Assembly (NCBI RefSeq): GCF_024437655.1
Contig: NZ_JANBVF010000009.1
Coordinates: 62,001 to 126,000, forward strand
DNA length: 64,000 bases
From: Chitinolyticbacter albus
GTDB taxonomy: Bacteria > Pseudomonadota > Gammaproteobacteria > Burkholderiales > Chitinibacteraceae
Reading direction: 5' to 3'
The position numbers and the translations under genes were made by a program. The first letter of the stretch is position 1; each line of letters opens with the position of its first letter. A model generated the notes under the pieces. The model saw only the letters and a program-made list of their open reading frames with translations, was not told the origin of the DNA and searched no databases. Below, one piece after another: positions 19,113-28,595 of the stretch.

Positions 19113-19542
19113 GCGGGATGGCCTTCGAAGCACCTGGCATCAGGATGCGAGCGGGCACGCCAACAGCTAGAGCCCCCGCAGGCACATCGGATAATACGAC
19201 TGCATTTGCACCGATTTTAGCGCCCTTACCGATTGTAACTGGTCCGAGAATTTTCGCACCAGCTCCAATCAACACATCGTCTGAAATGACTGGCACCTCT
19301 TTAAACTCAGACCGCCCGCCAATTGTAACGTTTGGCGCAATAACCACGCGATTTCCGATCTTGGCTCGTCGATGAACGACAATACCCAATCCTTGGTAAC
19401 CAAAGATCACACCTTTCCCCACTTCGACCGAGGGGGGAAGCACCACTGAAAACAAAACCCTATTCACATGACGAATTAAAGCCGGCAAAAACGGAATATG
19501 CCAACGATAAAGCCAATGAGAAACTCTAAATAAAAAAAGCAT
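19105..19542 (-). CDS. hexapeptide-repeat acyltransferase (serine acetyltransferase-like)
   Basis: Short protein of 145 residues with left-handed beta-helix hexads: VEVGKGVIFGYQGLGIVVH, AKIGNRVVIAPNVTIGGRSE, VLIGAGAKILGPVTIGKGA and IGANAVVLSDVPAGALAVG. The architecture matches the CysE/LbH acyltransferase group found in EPS loci, which O- or N-acetylate sugars. The GT2 gene ends 4 bp upstream and the CapK-like gene overlaps it by 8 bp, so all three are one translational unit. Confidence 0.86.
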   Translation of the reverse strand: MLFLFRVSHWLYRWHIPFLPALIRHVNRVLFSVVLPPSVEVGKGVIFGYQGLGIVVHRRAKIGNRVVIAPNVTIGGRSEFKEVPVISDDVLIGAGAKILGPVTIGKGAKIGANAVVLSDVPAGALAVGVPARILMPGASKAIPHD

Positions 19543-19546
19543 CGTA

Positions 19547-20533
19547 TCAGCCCTGTTGAATCACCTTGCTCGGAATCGCCAGCCTGGGGTCGTCCACATG
19601 CTTGAACAGGCCGACCAGCAAACCCAAAGTTCGATAGTGCCAGTGCATGAAGGAAAAGGCGGCGTCACCCAAATCTCTTTTCTTAAACAGAAGCATCAAG
19701 AAAAGACCGAACCATATCGCACCGGTGTACAGCAATACTCTCGCATCGATAAGAGCAAAGAGCGATAACAAAAACAACCCGATTACAAGCAGCGGCTCAC
19801 GGTTAATCCGAATCGCATCGCGAAGATAACCGCCTCGCATCGCACCCTTTAGCAACATCGCCGAAGCGTGGGCATATCCGTTACGCCAATGGCGCATCAA
19901 CAACCCACCTGTCGATTCATCGTGGCCAGTATGAGATACACCAGGCCGCGCCAAGCGCCACAGGCGCCAGCCAGTCTTGCGCAAGCGCATACCCAATTCT
20001 GCTTCCTCATACGCCGGCAAGAACCGATGGGAAAAATAACCGACACCGTCGACCGCAGCTTTTCGGTACAACCCCCCTCCGTTTAGCCATGGCACCTCAC
20101 CAGGGCGCGCAGAAGGCCTTGTTTTCACACGATGTCTGTCAAACATGTTGTTCACTCGCGAGTCCGAGAGAACTCCTCCCACACCTGCTAGGCCTTGGTC
20201 CTGTTCCAGCGTTTGAACTGCTTCACGTAAAAACCCGGGCTGCATCACCATATCCCCGTCCAGCATGTAGATCAGCTGTCCCTGAGCATGCTGATAAGCC
20301 AACTGGGCAGCAGCTCCAGCGCTGCGATCCTGCTTCCGCTCAAATTGAACGATCTTGATTGGATATCGCCTCGCTATCTCGACCGTACTATCGGTGGATA
20401 GGCTATCTGCAAGAATTATTTCACAATTCAGGCCAGAGGATTCACGCATCACGGAATCCAAGCACTCACCAATGCAATCTTCTTCATTAAGCGCTTTGAT
20501 CAGTATCGAGATATAAGGAGAAGCAACCATCAC
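19547..20533 (-). CDS. GT2-family glycosyltransferase with C-terminal membrane segments
   Basis: Protein of 328 residues. The GT-A domain opens with SILIKALNEEDCIGECLDSV, has the DXD-type metal motif YMLDGDMVM and the acceptor-side EEAELGMRLRKTGWRLW (EDxELxxRL-like). Two C-terminal hydrophobic helices (LLVIGLFLLSLFALI, LYTGAIWFGLFLMLLF) tether it to the inner membrane. It adds one sugar of the repeat unit; the donor is unknown. The start overlaps the pyruvyl transferase stop by 4 bp. Confidence 0.92.
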   Translation of the reverse strand: MMVASPYISILIKALNEEDCIGECLDSVMRESSGLNCEIILADSLSTDSTVEIARRYPIKIVQFERKQDRSAGAAAQLAYQHAQGQLIYMLDGDMVMQPGFLREAVQTLEQDQGLAGVGGVLSDSRVNNMFDRHRVKTRPSARPGEVPWLNGGGLYRKAAVDGVGYFSHRFLPAYEEAELGMRLRKTGWRLWRLARPGVSHTGHDESTGGLLMRHWRNGYAHASAMLLKGAMRGGYLRDAIRINREPLLVIGLFLLSLFALIDARVLLYTGAIWFGLFLMLLFKKRDLGDAAFSFMHWHYRTLGLLVGLFKHVDDPRLAIPSKVIQQG

Positions 20534-21753
20534 AACAATCTCATGAAATGCTGAATGCCTTCGCGTGCCTTCTCGCGCATTTTGGGCACTTGCTGATCGA
20601 GCGCCGCTCGAATCTGGGACTCTTCGGACTCAAGCAATGCCAATGCGCCCTTCAAGCTTGATTCACCAACGTCAGGGGTTTCCAAAACATAGCGGCAATG
20701 GCCAAAAAGGTCATTGTTGATCCCCTTTGCCTTGATACTATAAGCGATCGAGATTGTGGGTACAGAGCTGGAAAATGCAGCAATGGTCGCGTGAGTCCTC
20801 GCGCCGATAAAAAAACGACACAGCGAGATAACGTATTTTAGTTGGGATGCATTAAGACCAGATGGCGGCATGCTGACAGAATCTGGGGGGGAAAACTCAG
20901 CCAAGATCTCCCGCATATAGATTTCGTCGTTATTGAAAACCCTGCCGTCAAGCGGAACCACATGCGGAACAAGCAGTACGTGATAACCCTGTCCCATTGC
21001 GTGCTGAACGAACCGAACGACTTCGTTCCTGAGTACAACCGGGTCCTCGCCGCGCGCACGGTACTTTTGGATAAGGGGGCTGACATTCAACCCGACGACT
21101 GGCTTGTCGGTTTTTGGCCAAAAGGAAGATACATCAAACGGCTCCGGCTTAAGCGCGAATGCTGAATCCGCCACTTGAATCAGATTGCTATGCAATCCCT
21201 TACCACGAAGATAATCATAGCTATTTGTTTCACGCACAGAAACAAGAGACAAACGCTGAAGATGTTCGACCACTTGCTGCACCACGCGTGGTTCTTTATC
21301 AAAAGGACCGACCGAAGCGGCCCAAAGCGCACACGGCTTTTCGGATCTCAAGGCGAACTCGGCCACATTCACGAAGTGGAATAGTGATACCAAGCCATAG
21401 TCCAAGGAGTAGTTATCCCCGCCGATCGACACTAACGCATCCGCGGATGCAATATCTCTTGCATAGGGATGGCCGAGGTTAGGCTGGGGCCAACGCCAGG
21501 ACTTCAAAAAGTCAAAGCGATTGGCCAGCCGCCCACGCCATTTTAAATTTTTATGGACTGGAATCGCATTAACAAACCGAATACCGTCGCGGCTCGCCGA
21601 ACGCCATTGATTCTTATCACGCTCAATATCGTGCGACGGTACGAGAATCTCTGCATCAGGGCGTGCCTCTCGGAGTAGCATGGCATTGGAGCGCACCAAA
21701 GCCTCACACCCACGATTACCAAAATTATCCTGGCCAGTCAAATATATTTTCAC
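20530..21753 (-). CDS. polysaccharide pyruvyl transferase family protein
   Basis: Protein of 407 residues of the PF04230 type (CsaB/WcaK-like), which places a pyruvate ketal on polymer sugars from phosphoenolpyruvate. Signatures visible: the N-terminal TGQDNFGNRGCEALVRS, the ASADALVSIGGDNYSLDYG block, CALWAASVGPFDKEP, LVSVRETNSYDYLRGKGL and, near the C-terminus, CRFFIGARTHATIAAFSSSVPT with the conserved GxRxHA. A pyruvylated sugar would add negative charge to the EPS. It lies between the flippase gene (4-bp gap) and the GT2 gene (4-bp overlap). Confidence 0.9.
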   Translation of the reverse strand: MKIYLTGQDNFGNRGCEALVRSNAMLLREARPDAEILVPSHDIERDKNQWRSASRDGIRFVNAIPVHKNLKWRGRLANRFDFLKSWRWPQPNLGHPYARDIASADALVSIGGDNYSLDYGLVSLFHFVNVAEFALRSEKPCALWAASVGPFDKEPRVVQQVVEHLQRLSLVSVRETNSYDYLRGKGLHSNLIQVADSAFALKPEPFDVSSFWPKTDKPVVGLNVSPLIQKYRARGEDPVVLRNEVVRFVQHAMGQGYHVLLVPHVVPLDGRVFNNDEIYMREILAEFSPPDSVSMPPSGLNASQLKYVISLCRFFIGARTHATIAAFSSSVPTISIAYSIKAKGINNDLFGHCRYVLETPDVGESSLKGALALLESEESQIRAALDQQVPKMREKAREGIQHFMRLL

Positions 21754-21757
21754 GATT

Positions 21758-23290
21758 TTACCAAATAAAAAATTTAGATAGTTTTTTAGGCAAAGAAGAT
21801 CGGATCCATTCCCTTTCCTGCGCAGAAAACGGTTTGAAGAAACTTGTTATGATGAGACAAGCAATTGCGGCAATAGATCCAGCCATTAATAACCCAAAAA
21901 TCGAATGATTAGCTAGGACAATGGGGTAGGCTAGTCCTATACCGGTGATGCAACCAGTTACCATTAAAAGAAGCCGCTTGATATCAACGTACAAGTGAAA
22001 TCCGGCACGGCGAAGCAGTACGATACAGACCGTTGACCAAAAAAATTCACTCAAAACAGCACCGATAGCAAAGCCGATCACACCCCATTGCGCTGCCAAG
22101 CCTAGGCCGATAACAAGCCCCAAGCTGGCACTTGCCGTCGACGCGATACTTACTTTTGGCGACCCCATCGATAAATTGATCAAGCCCAGCACTTGATGCA
22201 CACATTGCATAGATAACGTCAGCAAGCAAACCAGAAACAAGATCCCCACTCCATGGAATTTTCCATGGCTTAACATATTCAATAACGGCTCACCGACATA
22301 AAACACGAATGCCACCACTGGGAAGAGCGTGAAATAATTCATTTTGAGTACGAAATTGAACATTTCGCTTAATACTTTCGGATCCTTGCGCTGCTCATAT
22401 CTCGCCACGAACACAGGACGAACGACACCAAGCAACAAAAATCCTGGCAAATAGTTTTTCACCATATCCGCAATGGATTGTGCGAAACCAAAGTAAGCCG
22501 CTTGAATTACTCCCAGAAATTTCGCCACCAACAGCTTCAAGATGTTGTTGCCATAAATTTGGCCCAACACCTGATTAAAGTAAAATTGAAAGCACACTCT
22601 CAATACGCGCCACAAATCAAGCCCGCCATGCCTCTCTTCTTTTTTTGAAGCAGGAAATCGTTTTACACCACGGATCAAAACAATGCTGCCATAGCAGCAA
22701 CCGGTAAGTGTTGCAAGTAGATCTACTTGAAACACGAGCGCCAGGCTTGCTTGATCGACCATCAACACCAATGCCAAATAGGCCGCCATTCTTGCCAGTG
22801 AACGAATTAGAAAGACGATCTGCGATGCGCCTTGCCACATCAATGCTGGAAAAACCTCGACAAAATAGCGCATCTGGATTTCAAACACCAAAAGCACCGC
22901 TAGCAGACTGGCATATTTTTGCAGCTCTCTTGCGCCGAAATACTCCGCGACCCAGGAGAAAACAGCATAAACGGCAACGGCATATATCAAGGAAAAAGCC
23001 ATTCTCAACGCCGAGGAGAAAATCAGAGCTTTCCGAAGAAAACGATATTGCCCCGCAACCGCCAGTTCGGTTACATATTTCTGAGCGAAAGTCGACAAAC
23101 CGAAGCCGCTCAGCAGATACGATATTTCAACAATTGCGAAGTAGGCTACATAAATGCCATATTCTGCAGGCGCCACAAGCTTGACGAGTAACGATAAGGC
23201 CAAGAACGTCGAAAGCGCGGAGACTCCTTTTCCAAGGACGAACGATTTGACGCCGCGCTTTGCACTAGCGGCACCGAACATATTACTCAT
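21758..23290 (-). CDS. Wzx-type polysaccharide flippase
   Basis: Integral membrane protein of 510 residues with about 12-14 hydrophobic segments, of the MATE/MOP flippase superfamily. The N-terminus GKGVSALSTFLALSLLVKLVAPAEYGIYVA is the usual Wzx/RfbX beginning. It should move undecaprenyl-linked repeat units across the inner membrane for polymerisation. I choose ATG 23290, which overlaps the stop of the upstream polymerase-like gene; the frame continues to 23317 without a better site. Confidence 0.9.
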   Translation of the reverse strand: MSNMFGAASAKRGVKSFVLGKGVSALSTFLALSLLVKLVAPAEYGIYVAYFAIVEISYLLSGFGLSTFAQKYVTELAVAGQYRFLRKALIFSSALRMAFSLIYAVAVYAVFSWVAEYFGARELQKYASLLAVLLVFEIQMRYFVEVFPALMWQGASQIVFLIRSLARMAAYLALVLMVDQASLALVFQVDLLATLTGCCYGSIVLIRGVKRFPASKKEERHGGLDLWRVLRVCFQFYFNQVLGQIYGNNILKLLVAKFLGVIQAAYFGFAQSIADMVKNYLPGFLLLGVVRPVFVARYEQRKDPKVLSEMFNFVLKMNYFTLFPVVAFVFYVGEPLLNMLSHGKFHGVGILFLVCLLTLSMQCVHQVLGLINLSMGSPKVSIASTASASLGLVIGLGLAAQWGVIGFAIGAVLSEFFWSTVCIVLLRRAGFHLYVDIKRLLLMVTGCITGIGLAYPIVLANHSIFGLLMAGSIAAIACLIITSFFKPFSAQEREWIRSSLPKKLSKFFIW

Positions 23291-24800
23291 TTCTGTTCCG
23301 ATAGAATTTATAAGCAACCAAAACGTAGCTTGCGAGGAGTACGTAAAAAACCTGTGAAACCGGCAACTCAGTCATATCCCGATTGTATATTGTCATTGGT
23401 ACTGCAAAAAATAGCGCCGCGGACGAGGCACGCAGCCATGCTTTATCCCGACCTAGGGTTTGTGGCCAATTTGCCACCCTTTTTGCGAGCAGGGCCGTGG
23501 CAAGAAAAAAAGCGAATATGAGTAGGGCGCCAACAACCCCGACCTCCCATAACAGGACTGCAACTGAATTTCGCCCCGGGCGGTACAACGGGTAATATCG
23601 CGCCGCGATCTGCCCAACCATGGTTTTTCCGGTTTTTACTGCCCCAACACCGAATCCAAAAAATGTTCTGCCCACGTCGATCTTGCTCGCCTCCTGCCAC
23701 CAAAAAACGAGCGCAGCAACTCGGCCAATTTCCCCAGTTTCGTAATTTATAATTTTAGGATCAACCGTAAGCTCTACTGTGCGCTCAATATAAGACCCTA
23801 GATCACGCTGACTACTATTCTCCCCAAACTGCTTGAAGTATGCATAGGCCCCTGCCCACAATACAGCGATCAACAACAACGTTGCGCCCATGAATAAAAT
23901 CGGTCTTTTGAACAACACATCCCAGTAAAGATAAATACCCATAAATGGCAGAAGAATGAAGGCCACTTTGACTTCAGCAAAGCCAATTGCCGCGAGCGTG
24001 GAAATGGCGATGAAGACCACACTCCGAAAAGAGATAACTTTTTTCTGGAAGAGCTCAATCACCCCGAAAAAACCAAACAGCATAAAATATGCCATCATGC
24101 CGCTAGCACCACCTCCGTTTGGGTCGCCTCCGAACATGCCAACGACGGAGTCCCATTTAATGCCAGTGGTGCGCTTTGGCACAACAAATAGAACTTGGTA
24201 TGCCACAAAGGGTAGCTGGGCAAGCATGAATACCGGTATACAGCGAAGCAATCGGTCAAAAACTGCCATGTCCATTTGCGTGAGCAATAGGAAAAAGAAC
24301 AGGGAGTAGTACCAAAGATAGTCTTTAGATCCAAGAAATAGTTGCCAGCCGCTTTGCCAGGAATAAAGGGAAGAAAACAAACCCCACCCAAGGAATAACA
24401 AAATCAATAGGGAGGCAAAAGGCAATCTGTTATTTTGGTAGTTGGCAGGGCTTACCAATTCAATGAAAACACGAAGATACAACACGAGGCAAACAACCGC
24501 CGGCAACCATATTGCCTGGTCTATTCGCAAAAAATAGAGCGCTTGCCCCAACACCACAAATGCAAGAATGGTTACTAAATATACGAGCAACCGAGCAGGA
24601 AATACGAGCACAGCACAAACAGCAAGCATTCCGAAAAAAATCGCCGCTGCCTTAACTCCCCCAACAGCAATACCAAGCCCAATAAAAAACGCGAAAGCAG
24701 ATACCGCAACGATGAGCAACAAGCGCTTTATCAGCGCCCACCATGCCGGGACGTTACCAGCATTTAGCAATCGTTCGACGATGGTGGTCGATATTTCCAA
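23283..24800 (-). CDS. O-antigen polymerase/ligase-like membrane protein
   Basis: Polytopic protein of 505 residues with about 12 transmembrane segments and a large loop in its C-terminal half (FGENSSQRDLGSYIERTVEL ... RTFFGFGVGAVKTGKTMVG ... LYRPGRNSVAVLLWEVGVVG). That layout, and the late NSxxxxLxEVGxxG-type stretch, is that of Wzy polymerases and WaaL-like ligases. Between xrtB/epsI and wzx it is best read as the Wzy polymerase of the locus. Its start is a TTG at 24800, immediately after the epsI stop and behind a G-rich site; no good ATG exists nearby. Confidence 0.8.
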   Translation of the reverse strand: MEISTTIVERLLNAGNVPAWWALIKRLLLIVAVSAFAFFIGLGIAVGGVKAAAIFFGMLAVCAVLVFPARLLVYLVTILAFVVLGQALYFLRIDQAIWLPAVVCLVLYLRVFIELVSPANYQNNRLPFASLLILLFLGWGLFSSLYSWQSGWQLFLGSKDYLWYYSLFFFLLLTQMDMAVFDRLLRCIPVFMLAQLPFVAYQVLFVVPKRTTGIKWDSVVGMFGGDPNGGGASGMMAYFMLFGFFGVIELFQKKVISFRSVVFIAISTLAAIGFAEVKVAFILLPFMGIYLYWDVLFKRPILFMGATLLLIAVLWAGAYAYFKQFGENSSQRDLGSYIERTVELTVDPKIINYETGEIGRVAALVFWWQEASKIDVGRTFFGFGVGAVKTGKTMVGQIAARYYPLYRPGRNSVAVLLWEVGVVGALLIFAFFLATALLAKRVANWPQTLGRDKAWLRASSAALFFAVPMTIYNRDMTELPVSQVFYVLLASYVLVAYKFYRNRNE

Positions 24801-25475
24801 TCAGACACCCCCAGCCAAAAGAGAGGTTGATTTCGGACCGATGTAATCGAACAGCTGCTCTACAAACTGCGCTTGAATATCATACTCGGCATTCGATTCA
24901 TTGCCGATCGTTGACACCCGAAAAATCAACCCATCAGGAATAATCCCCCGAAGGCCGTACTTAATTTGCTCATATTTTGAATCTCTACCACCAAGCGTAT
25001 TTTTCTCCCCTAACAAGGTCCAATAGGTAACTGGTTCAATTCTTTCATTTATTTGTGCAACAAGACGGGTTACGCGAATATTTTTAGGCCCAATTGCTAA
25101 AACCCCTTCCTTCCGTGAAGAGATAGTAAATCCTTGGGCTGGGTAGCACGCTTCAGGGCGGTGCATACCCATTCCATCGCGCTGATCTTCCCCGTATGCA
25201 ACAGAAAGCATAACGCGCTGCCCTTGAGCATTCACATACGTACGACTCACTAGTTGGTTATAAATCCTATCCAATCCAGCTTGTGCTTCCGGCGATATCT
25301 CTATAACCGACTGGCCAGGAAGTTCACGCCAAGTACCAAATTCACTTGGAATGATATTCTGAATATTGACGGCCCGCGATTGAGAAAGCATCGTTGCCGG
25401 CTTCATTGCAATAGCCGCAAGAGCGGATGCCAACATCACTGCAGCAATCAAATAATTAAGCAAAGGCTTGTTCAT
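24801..25475 (-). CDS. epsI: EpsI family protein (exosortase-associated)
   Basis: Protein of 224 residues with one N-terminal membrane helix and a periplasmic domain containing WRELPGQSVIEISPEAQ, LVSRTYVNAQGQRVMLSVAYG and the typical GMGMHRPEACYPAQGF motif of EpsI (methanolan biosynthesis EpsI domain). This domain occurs fused to or next to exosortases; its precise function is unknown. The gene overlaps xrtB by 20 bp. Confidence 0.93.
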   Translation of the reverse strand: MNKPLLNYLIAAVMLASALAAIAMKPATMLSQSRAVNIQNIIPSEFGTWRELPGQSVIEISPEAQAGLDRIYNQLVSRTYVNAQGQRVMLSVAYGEDQRDGMGMHRPEACYPAQGFTISSRKEGVLAIGPKNIRVTRLVAQINERIEPVTYWTLLGEKNTLGGRDSKYEQIKYGLRGIIPDGLIFRVSTIGNESNAEYDIQAQFVEQLFDYIGPKSTSLLAGGV

Positions 25476-26349
25476 TTTGTCCCATTGATTTCTTTAAAAA
25501 AAGGCCCAAAAATTTGTCCAATGCAAAAATTGCAACGAGTGCCACGGCAAACAAAAGAATCCCCGCGAAATCGTGTGCAAAGCCCTGACCTGCTTCAGCA
25601 CCAAAGTGATAAGTGAGCAAAATCAACGCCATAACTCGTATGACATTGGCGGCAAAAGCAATTGGCAGTGCCGCAAACACCAGAATAGCATTTCGAAGCT
25701 TTCCACCATCACCCACCAAATAGGCGTACAAGCACCCGACGGTGAGAAGGCTGAACATTGAATTGAGCCCCGAGCAAGCATCTGCAACCAATAGTTGATA
25801 TTGCCCTACACTTAGCACAACACCGGTTCTTGCGATAGGATATCCAGCGTTGTACAAAATCATCTCAGCGACCGCTGATACTTGATTTTTTAACGCACCC
25901 GTTAGCAGATCTACAACCGCACTGGGTAACGGGATCAGAAAAACGATGAAAAACAAGGGGAACCAATAGAATCGAACCGCGCGCCAGCCTCTATCAATGA
26001 GGATCAGTGAAATTAGTATGGAAATGAATGCGCCAACTTCCAGCATCACAATATCTTGAGATCGACCAAGTACATAAGCAGCTAGAGTAGGAATCAACAA
26101 CAAAAAAGCCAGGCCGTAGTGTGGTTTCTTGTCAATAGCTTCGTAAGCACTCCACTTCTGCCAAAACATCCAAGCCAATAATGCAAGTAATGCAAAGCTA
26201 TGGGCATGCTCCGTTTCTTGCCAAAGCCCTGTTGAGAGCGAATATATTGTTGGCAATAGAAGTGAAAACAGTCCAACTAGCAGAGGTAGCCGCTCTCGTA
26301 ACATATGCCCCATCTCCCACCCAGTATGCTGCATATCAACGACCTTCAT
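25456..26349 (-). CDS. xrtB: exosortase B (EpsH)
   Basis: Membrane cysteine protease of 297 residues with about eight transmembrane helices that processes PEP-CTERM proteins. The catalytic residues are visible: C192 in VADACSGLNS, R238 in ALPIAFAANVIRV, and H259 in GQGFAHDFAGI. Its place among epsD-epsI genes matches the exosortase-B loci known from Methylobacillus-type betaproteobacteria. Starts at 26349, 26334 or 26313 are all possible; the first overlaps epsG by 14 bp. The clear substrate in this window is the PEP-CTERM protein at 10675-11199. Confidence 0.94.
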   Translation of the reverse strand: MKVVDMQHTGWEMGHMLRERLPLLVGLFSLLLPTIYSLSTGLWQETEHAHSFALLALLAWMFWQKWSAYEAIDKKPHYGLAFLLLIPTLAAYVLGRSQDIVMLEVGAFISILISLILIDRGWRAVRFYWFPLFFIVFLIPLPSAVVDLLTGALKNQVSAVAEMILYNAGYPIARTGVVLSVGQYQLLVADACSGLNSMFSLLTVGCLYAYLVGDGGKLRNAILVFAALPIAFAANVIRVMALILLTYHFGAEAGQGFAHDFAGILLFAVALVAIFALDKFLGLFLKKSMGQNEQAFA

Positions 26350-27202
26350 TCAAGACACATCCAATGACTAAACTTCTTGCTGCTGCCAGCTGTGTTTTGA
26401 CGTTCTGTAAAGCCTTTATACTACTCTTGCCTTGTTTTGCCACGAGTAGAACACCCGGCACATGAACAGCAAGTAATTGCGCGTCTGCAATATCTGCCAG
26501 TGGATGAACATCATATAAGACGATATCGTATTTCGAGCCCAAATCAGCCACCAAGGTAGAAACACCTTGCTTAGAGAGCAACTCTTGAGGGTTGGGTGCA
26601 GGGCTTCCAGCAGCAAGCAAATACAAATTGCGCAGCTCACCAATCTGGTGAATGACCGATGATGTGGCTCTTCCAGCCAGGATATCGCTCAAGCCCAAGC
26701 GGTTTTCTATACCAAAAAGGGTGTGCTGTGTCGGCTGACGTAGATTTGCATCAACAATCAAGGTGCGCTTTCCTAACTGGGAAAACAATACCGCAAGATT
26801 GGCTAATAAAAGTGATGCTCCACAGTCACGATCATGGGCAACCAACATGAGTGAAGTGTTTCCTAGTGAAGTCCATTTCAATATCAACTGGCTTCGTAAG
26901 CTACGGAGGGATTCGACTTGTACGCTAAACGGATTGTGCGCTGCAAGCAGCTCTTCACTGATATTTGCTGAACCAAGCTGCAAGTAAGGGTATGAAAATT
27001 GTGACGATACCGCATGCAACAAATCCTGCTCTGAAATAAAACCAAGCTTAACCAGTGCTTCGCCGAATCGAACGGACTCTTTTTTTTGAAACACCAGCGC
27101 CTGCTCAGCCTGCATGGGGTTGATTTTTCCCTGGCTCAACAATACGCTTCCTAATTTACGTGTATTGTCCTCATCTACTTCTTTAAGATCCAAAATATTC
27201 AT
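26336..27202 (-). CDS. epsG: EpsG, BY-kinase-like protein with a degenerate P-loop
   Basis: Protein of 288 residues that corresponds to the 'chain-length determinant tyrosine kinase EpsG' of exosortase-B loci. Residues 15-75 (KLGSVLLSQGKINPMQAEQA ... FGEALVKLGFISEQDLLHAV) resemble the T2SS-E/MshEN N-terminal domain. From about 92 a MinD/BY-kinase fold follows (FSVQVESLRSLRSQL). The Walker A position reads HDRDCGASLLLANL, where the invariant Lys is replaced by Ala129. Walker A' (LIVDANLRQP, D151) is kept, the Walker B region is DIVLYDVHPLAD, and there is no C-terminal Tyr cluster. It is probably a regulatory or structural partner of EpsF rather than an active kinase (inference). Confidence 0.85.
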   Translation of the reverse strand: MNILDLKEVDEDNTRKLGSVLLSQGKINPMQAEQALVFQKKESVRFGEALVKLGFISEQDLLHAVSSQFSYPYLQLGSANISEELLAAHNPFSVQVESLRSLRSQLILKWTSLGNTSLMLVAHDRDCGASLLLANLAVLFSQLGKRTLIVDANLRQPTQHTLFGIENRLGLSDILAGRATSSVIHQIGELRNLYLLAAGSPAPNPQELLSKQGVSTLVADLGSKYDIVLYDVHPLADIADAQLLAVHVPGVLLVAKQGKSSIKALQNVKTQLAAARSLVIGCVLNEGR

Positions 27203-27214
27203 AGCTCTAGCCTC

Positions 27215-28582
27215 TTAAGCCTTAACCAACTCGGATGCCACCCTCGCAGGGCGCTGAGCAGAAATAGCCGCCAAGACAGGCAAATCCAATATCTGCTCCA
27301 AGTCGGCAGCGGAACGGACTTTCCGATCAAGTAGCTCCTTGACCAGAGCGACAACGACACCTAGTACTGCACCGACAAAAATGGCAAGTATTAGATTGAG
27401 CAGTGTATTGGGGCTGGAATGTGTCGCCGGCTCAATCGCACTCTTCAGCACCAAAACATTGGTCTGACTAGACTGGCTTTCGAGCGCAGTTTGAGAAAGA
27501 CGTTGCAATGCTGCGTCGTATGTCCTCTGTGCGCTCTCAACTTCACCTTGAAGTACTCCAAGACGTGCGCGTTGTGTTTTAAGCTGCAAGACTCTTTGCT
27601 TCTGCGCCTCTAGTTCACTCCCCAGGCTGGATTGTCGGCTGTTCGCGTTACGCGCTGCGGTATTTAGTCCTCCCGCATATTGTGCGAGCAAGGAAGTTAA
27701 CTCCTTTTTGCTTGCCTCCAGTTGCGCGCTTGCCTGCAAATATCGCGGATGATTAGGTCCATCCTTTTCTGAAATTTGACGCAAGGCCACTTCCAGTTGC
27801 ACGACTTGCGCACGCTGCTGCTGAACAGCCGGATTATTGAGTACATCCGGTGCACCTTCCCCCCCCAGGGTCCGCGACCTTGCATCTACGGTCGCTCCTT
27901 GCATAGCCGCGAGCTGAGCACTCAGTTCATTGAGCCGCTGTGTTTCTATGTCTAGCCGCTCATCATTTGCCACGATACCTTGAGATTGCTGATATTCCGA
28001 AAGCACCTGTTGAGCATCTTCAAGTTTCTTCTTCAAACCTTTCAGCTGCACCTCAAAGAACTTATAGTTCTGTGCGGCAGCGCTCATTTTCATATCCGCG
28101 ATATTTTGGATATAAGCCTTCGTAAAACTGTTAGTGATTTCGGCCGCAAAAGCTGGGCTACCCGCATCATATTGCAGCGTTATGACGTTACTATCTCGAC
28201 TTGGTTGCACCGACAATTTTTTGAGTAACGAAGCGGCTACCCAATTTCGGAGATCCCCCTTGCCATCTGTCGATTGACGCCATTGTTCCTGAATCTCTGC
28301 AGACTCGGCCAGTCCGTTCATCTCAACTACTTTAAGTGCGGTGCTGTAGCTTTGAATAATGTCAACCTGGGTAGTCATAAAACTCGGCGCAAGGTAACCT
28401 TGCACCGGCATACCACTTACTGGATCAGTGGCTTTTACATCCAAAGCAATTTCAGCATCGGCCGTATATTGCTTCGGCAAAATAAGAGTCACTGCCAATG
28501 CACTGACTACTACACATACGAATACCAGGATAGCCCAATACCGTCTGGCCCAGACAATCGACAAGAATTGAGAAAGCTCCAT
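27215..28582 (-). CDS. epsF: EpsF, Wzz-type polysaccharide chain-length determinant
   Basis: Polysaccharide co-polymerase of 455 residues: an N-terminal Wzz domain (MELSQFLSIVWARRYWAILV) with a first membrane helix, a long periplasmic coiled-coil region (residues about 150-380, e.g. EVQLKGLKKKLEDAQQVLSE) and a second helix near 385-405 (LLNLILAIFVGAVLGVVVAL), then a short cytoplasmic tail containing KVRSAADLEQILDLPVLAAI. It sets the chain length and works with EpsG and the Wza-like EpsE. A GAGGTG site precedes the ATG; the gap to epsG is 12 bp. Confidence 0.93.
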   Translation of the reverse strand: MELSQFLSIVWARRYWAILVFVCVVVSALAVTLILPKQYTADAEIALDVKATDPVSGMPVQGYLAPSFMTTQVDIIQSYSTALKVVEMNGLAESAEIQEQWRQSTDGKGDLRNWVAASLLKKLSVQPSRDSNVITLQYDAGSPAFAAEITNSFTKAYIQNIADMKMSAAAQNYKFFEVQLKGLKKKLEDAQQVLSEYQQSQGIVANDERLDIETQRLNELSAQLAAMQGATVDARSRTLGGEGAPDVLNNPAVQQQRAQVVQLEVALRQISEKDGPNHPRYLQASAQLEASKKELTSLLAQYAGGLNTAARNANSRQSSLGSELEAQKQRVLQLKTQRARLGVLQGEVESAQRTYDAALQRLSQTALESQSSQTNVLVLKSAIEPATHSSPNTLLNLILAIFVGAVLGVVVALVKELLDRKVRSAADLEQILDLPVLAAISAQRPARVASELVKA

Positions 28583-28595
28583 TTTCTATATCACC

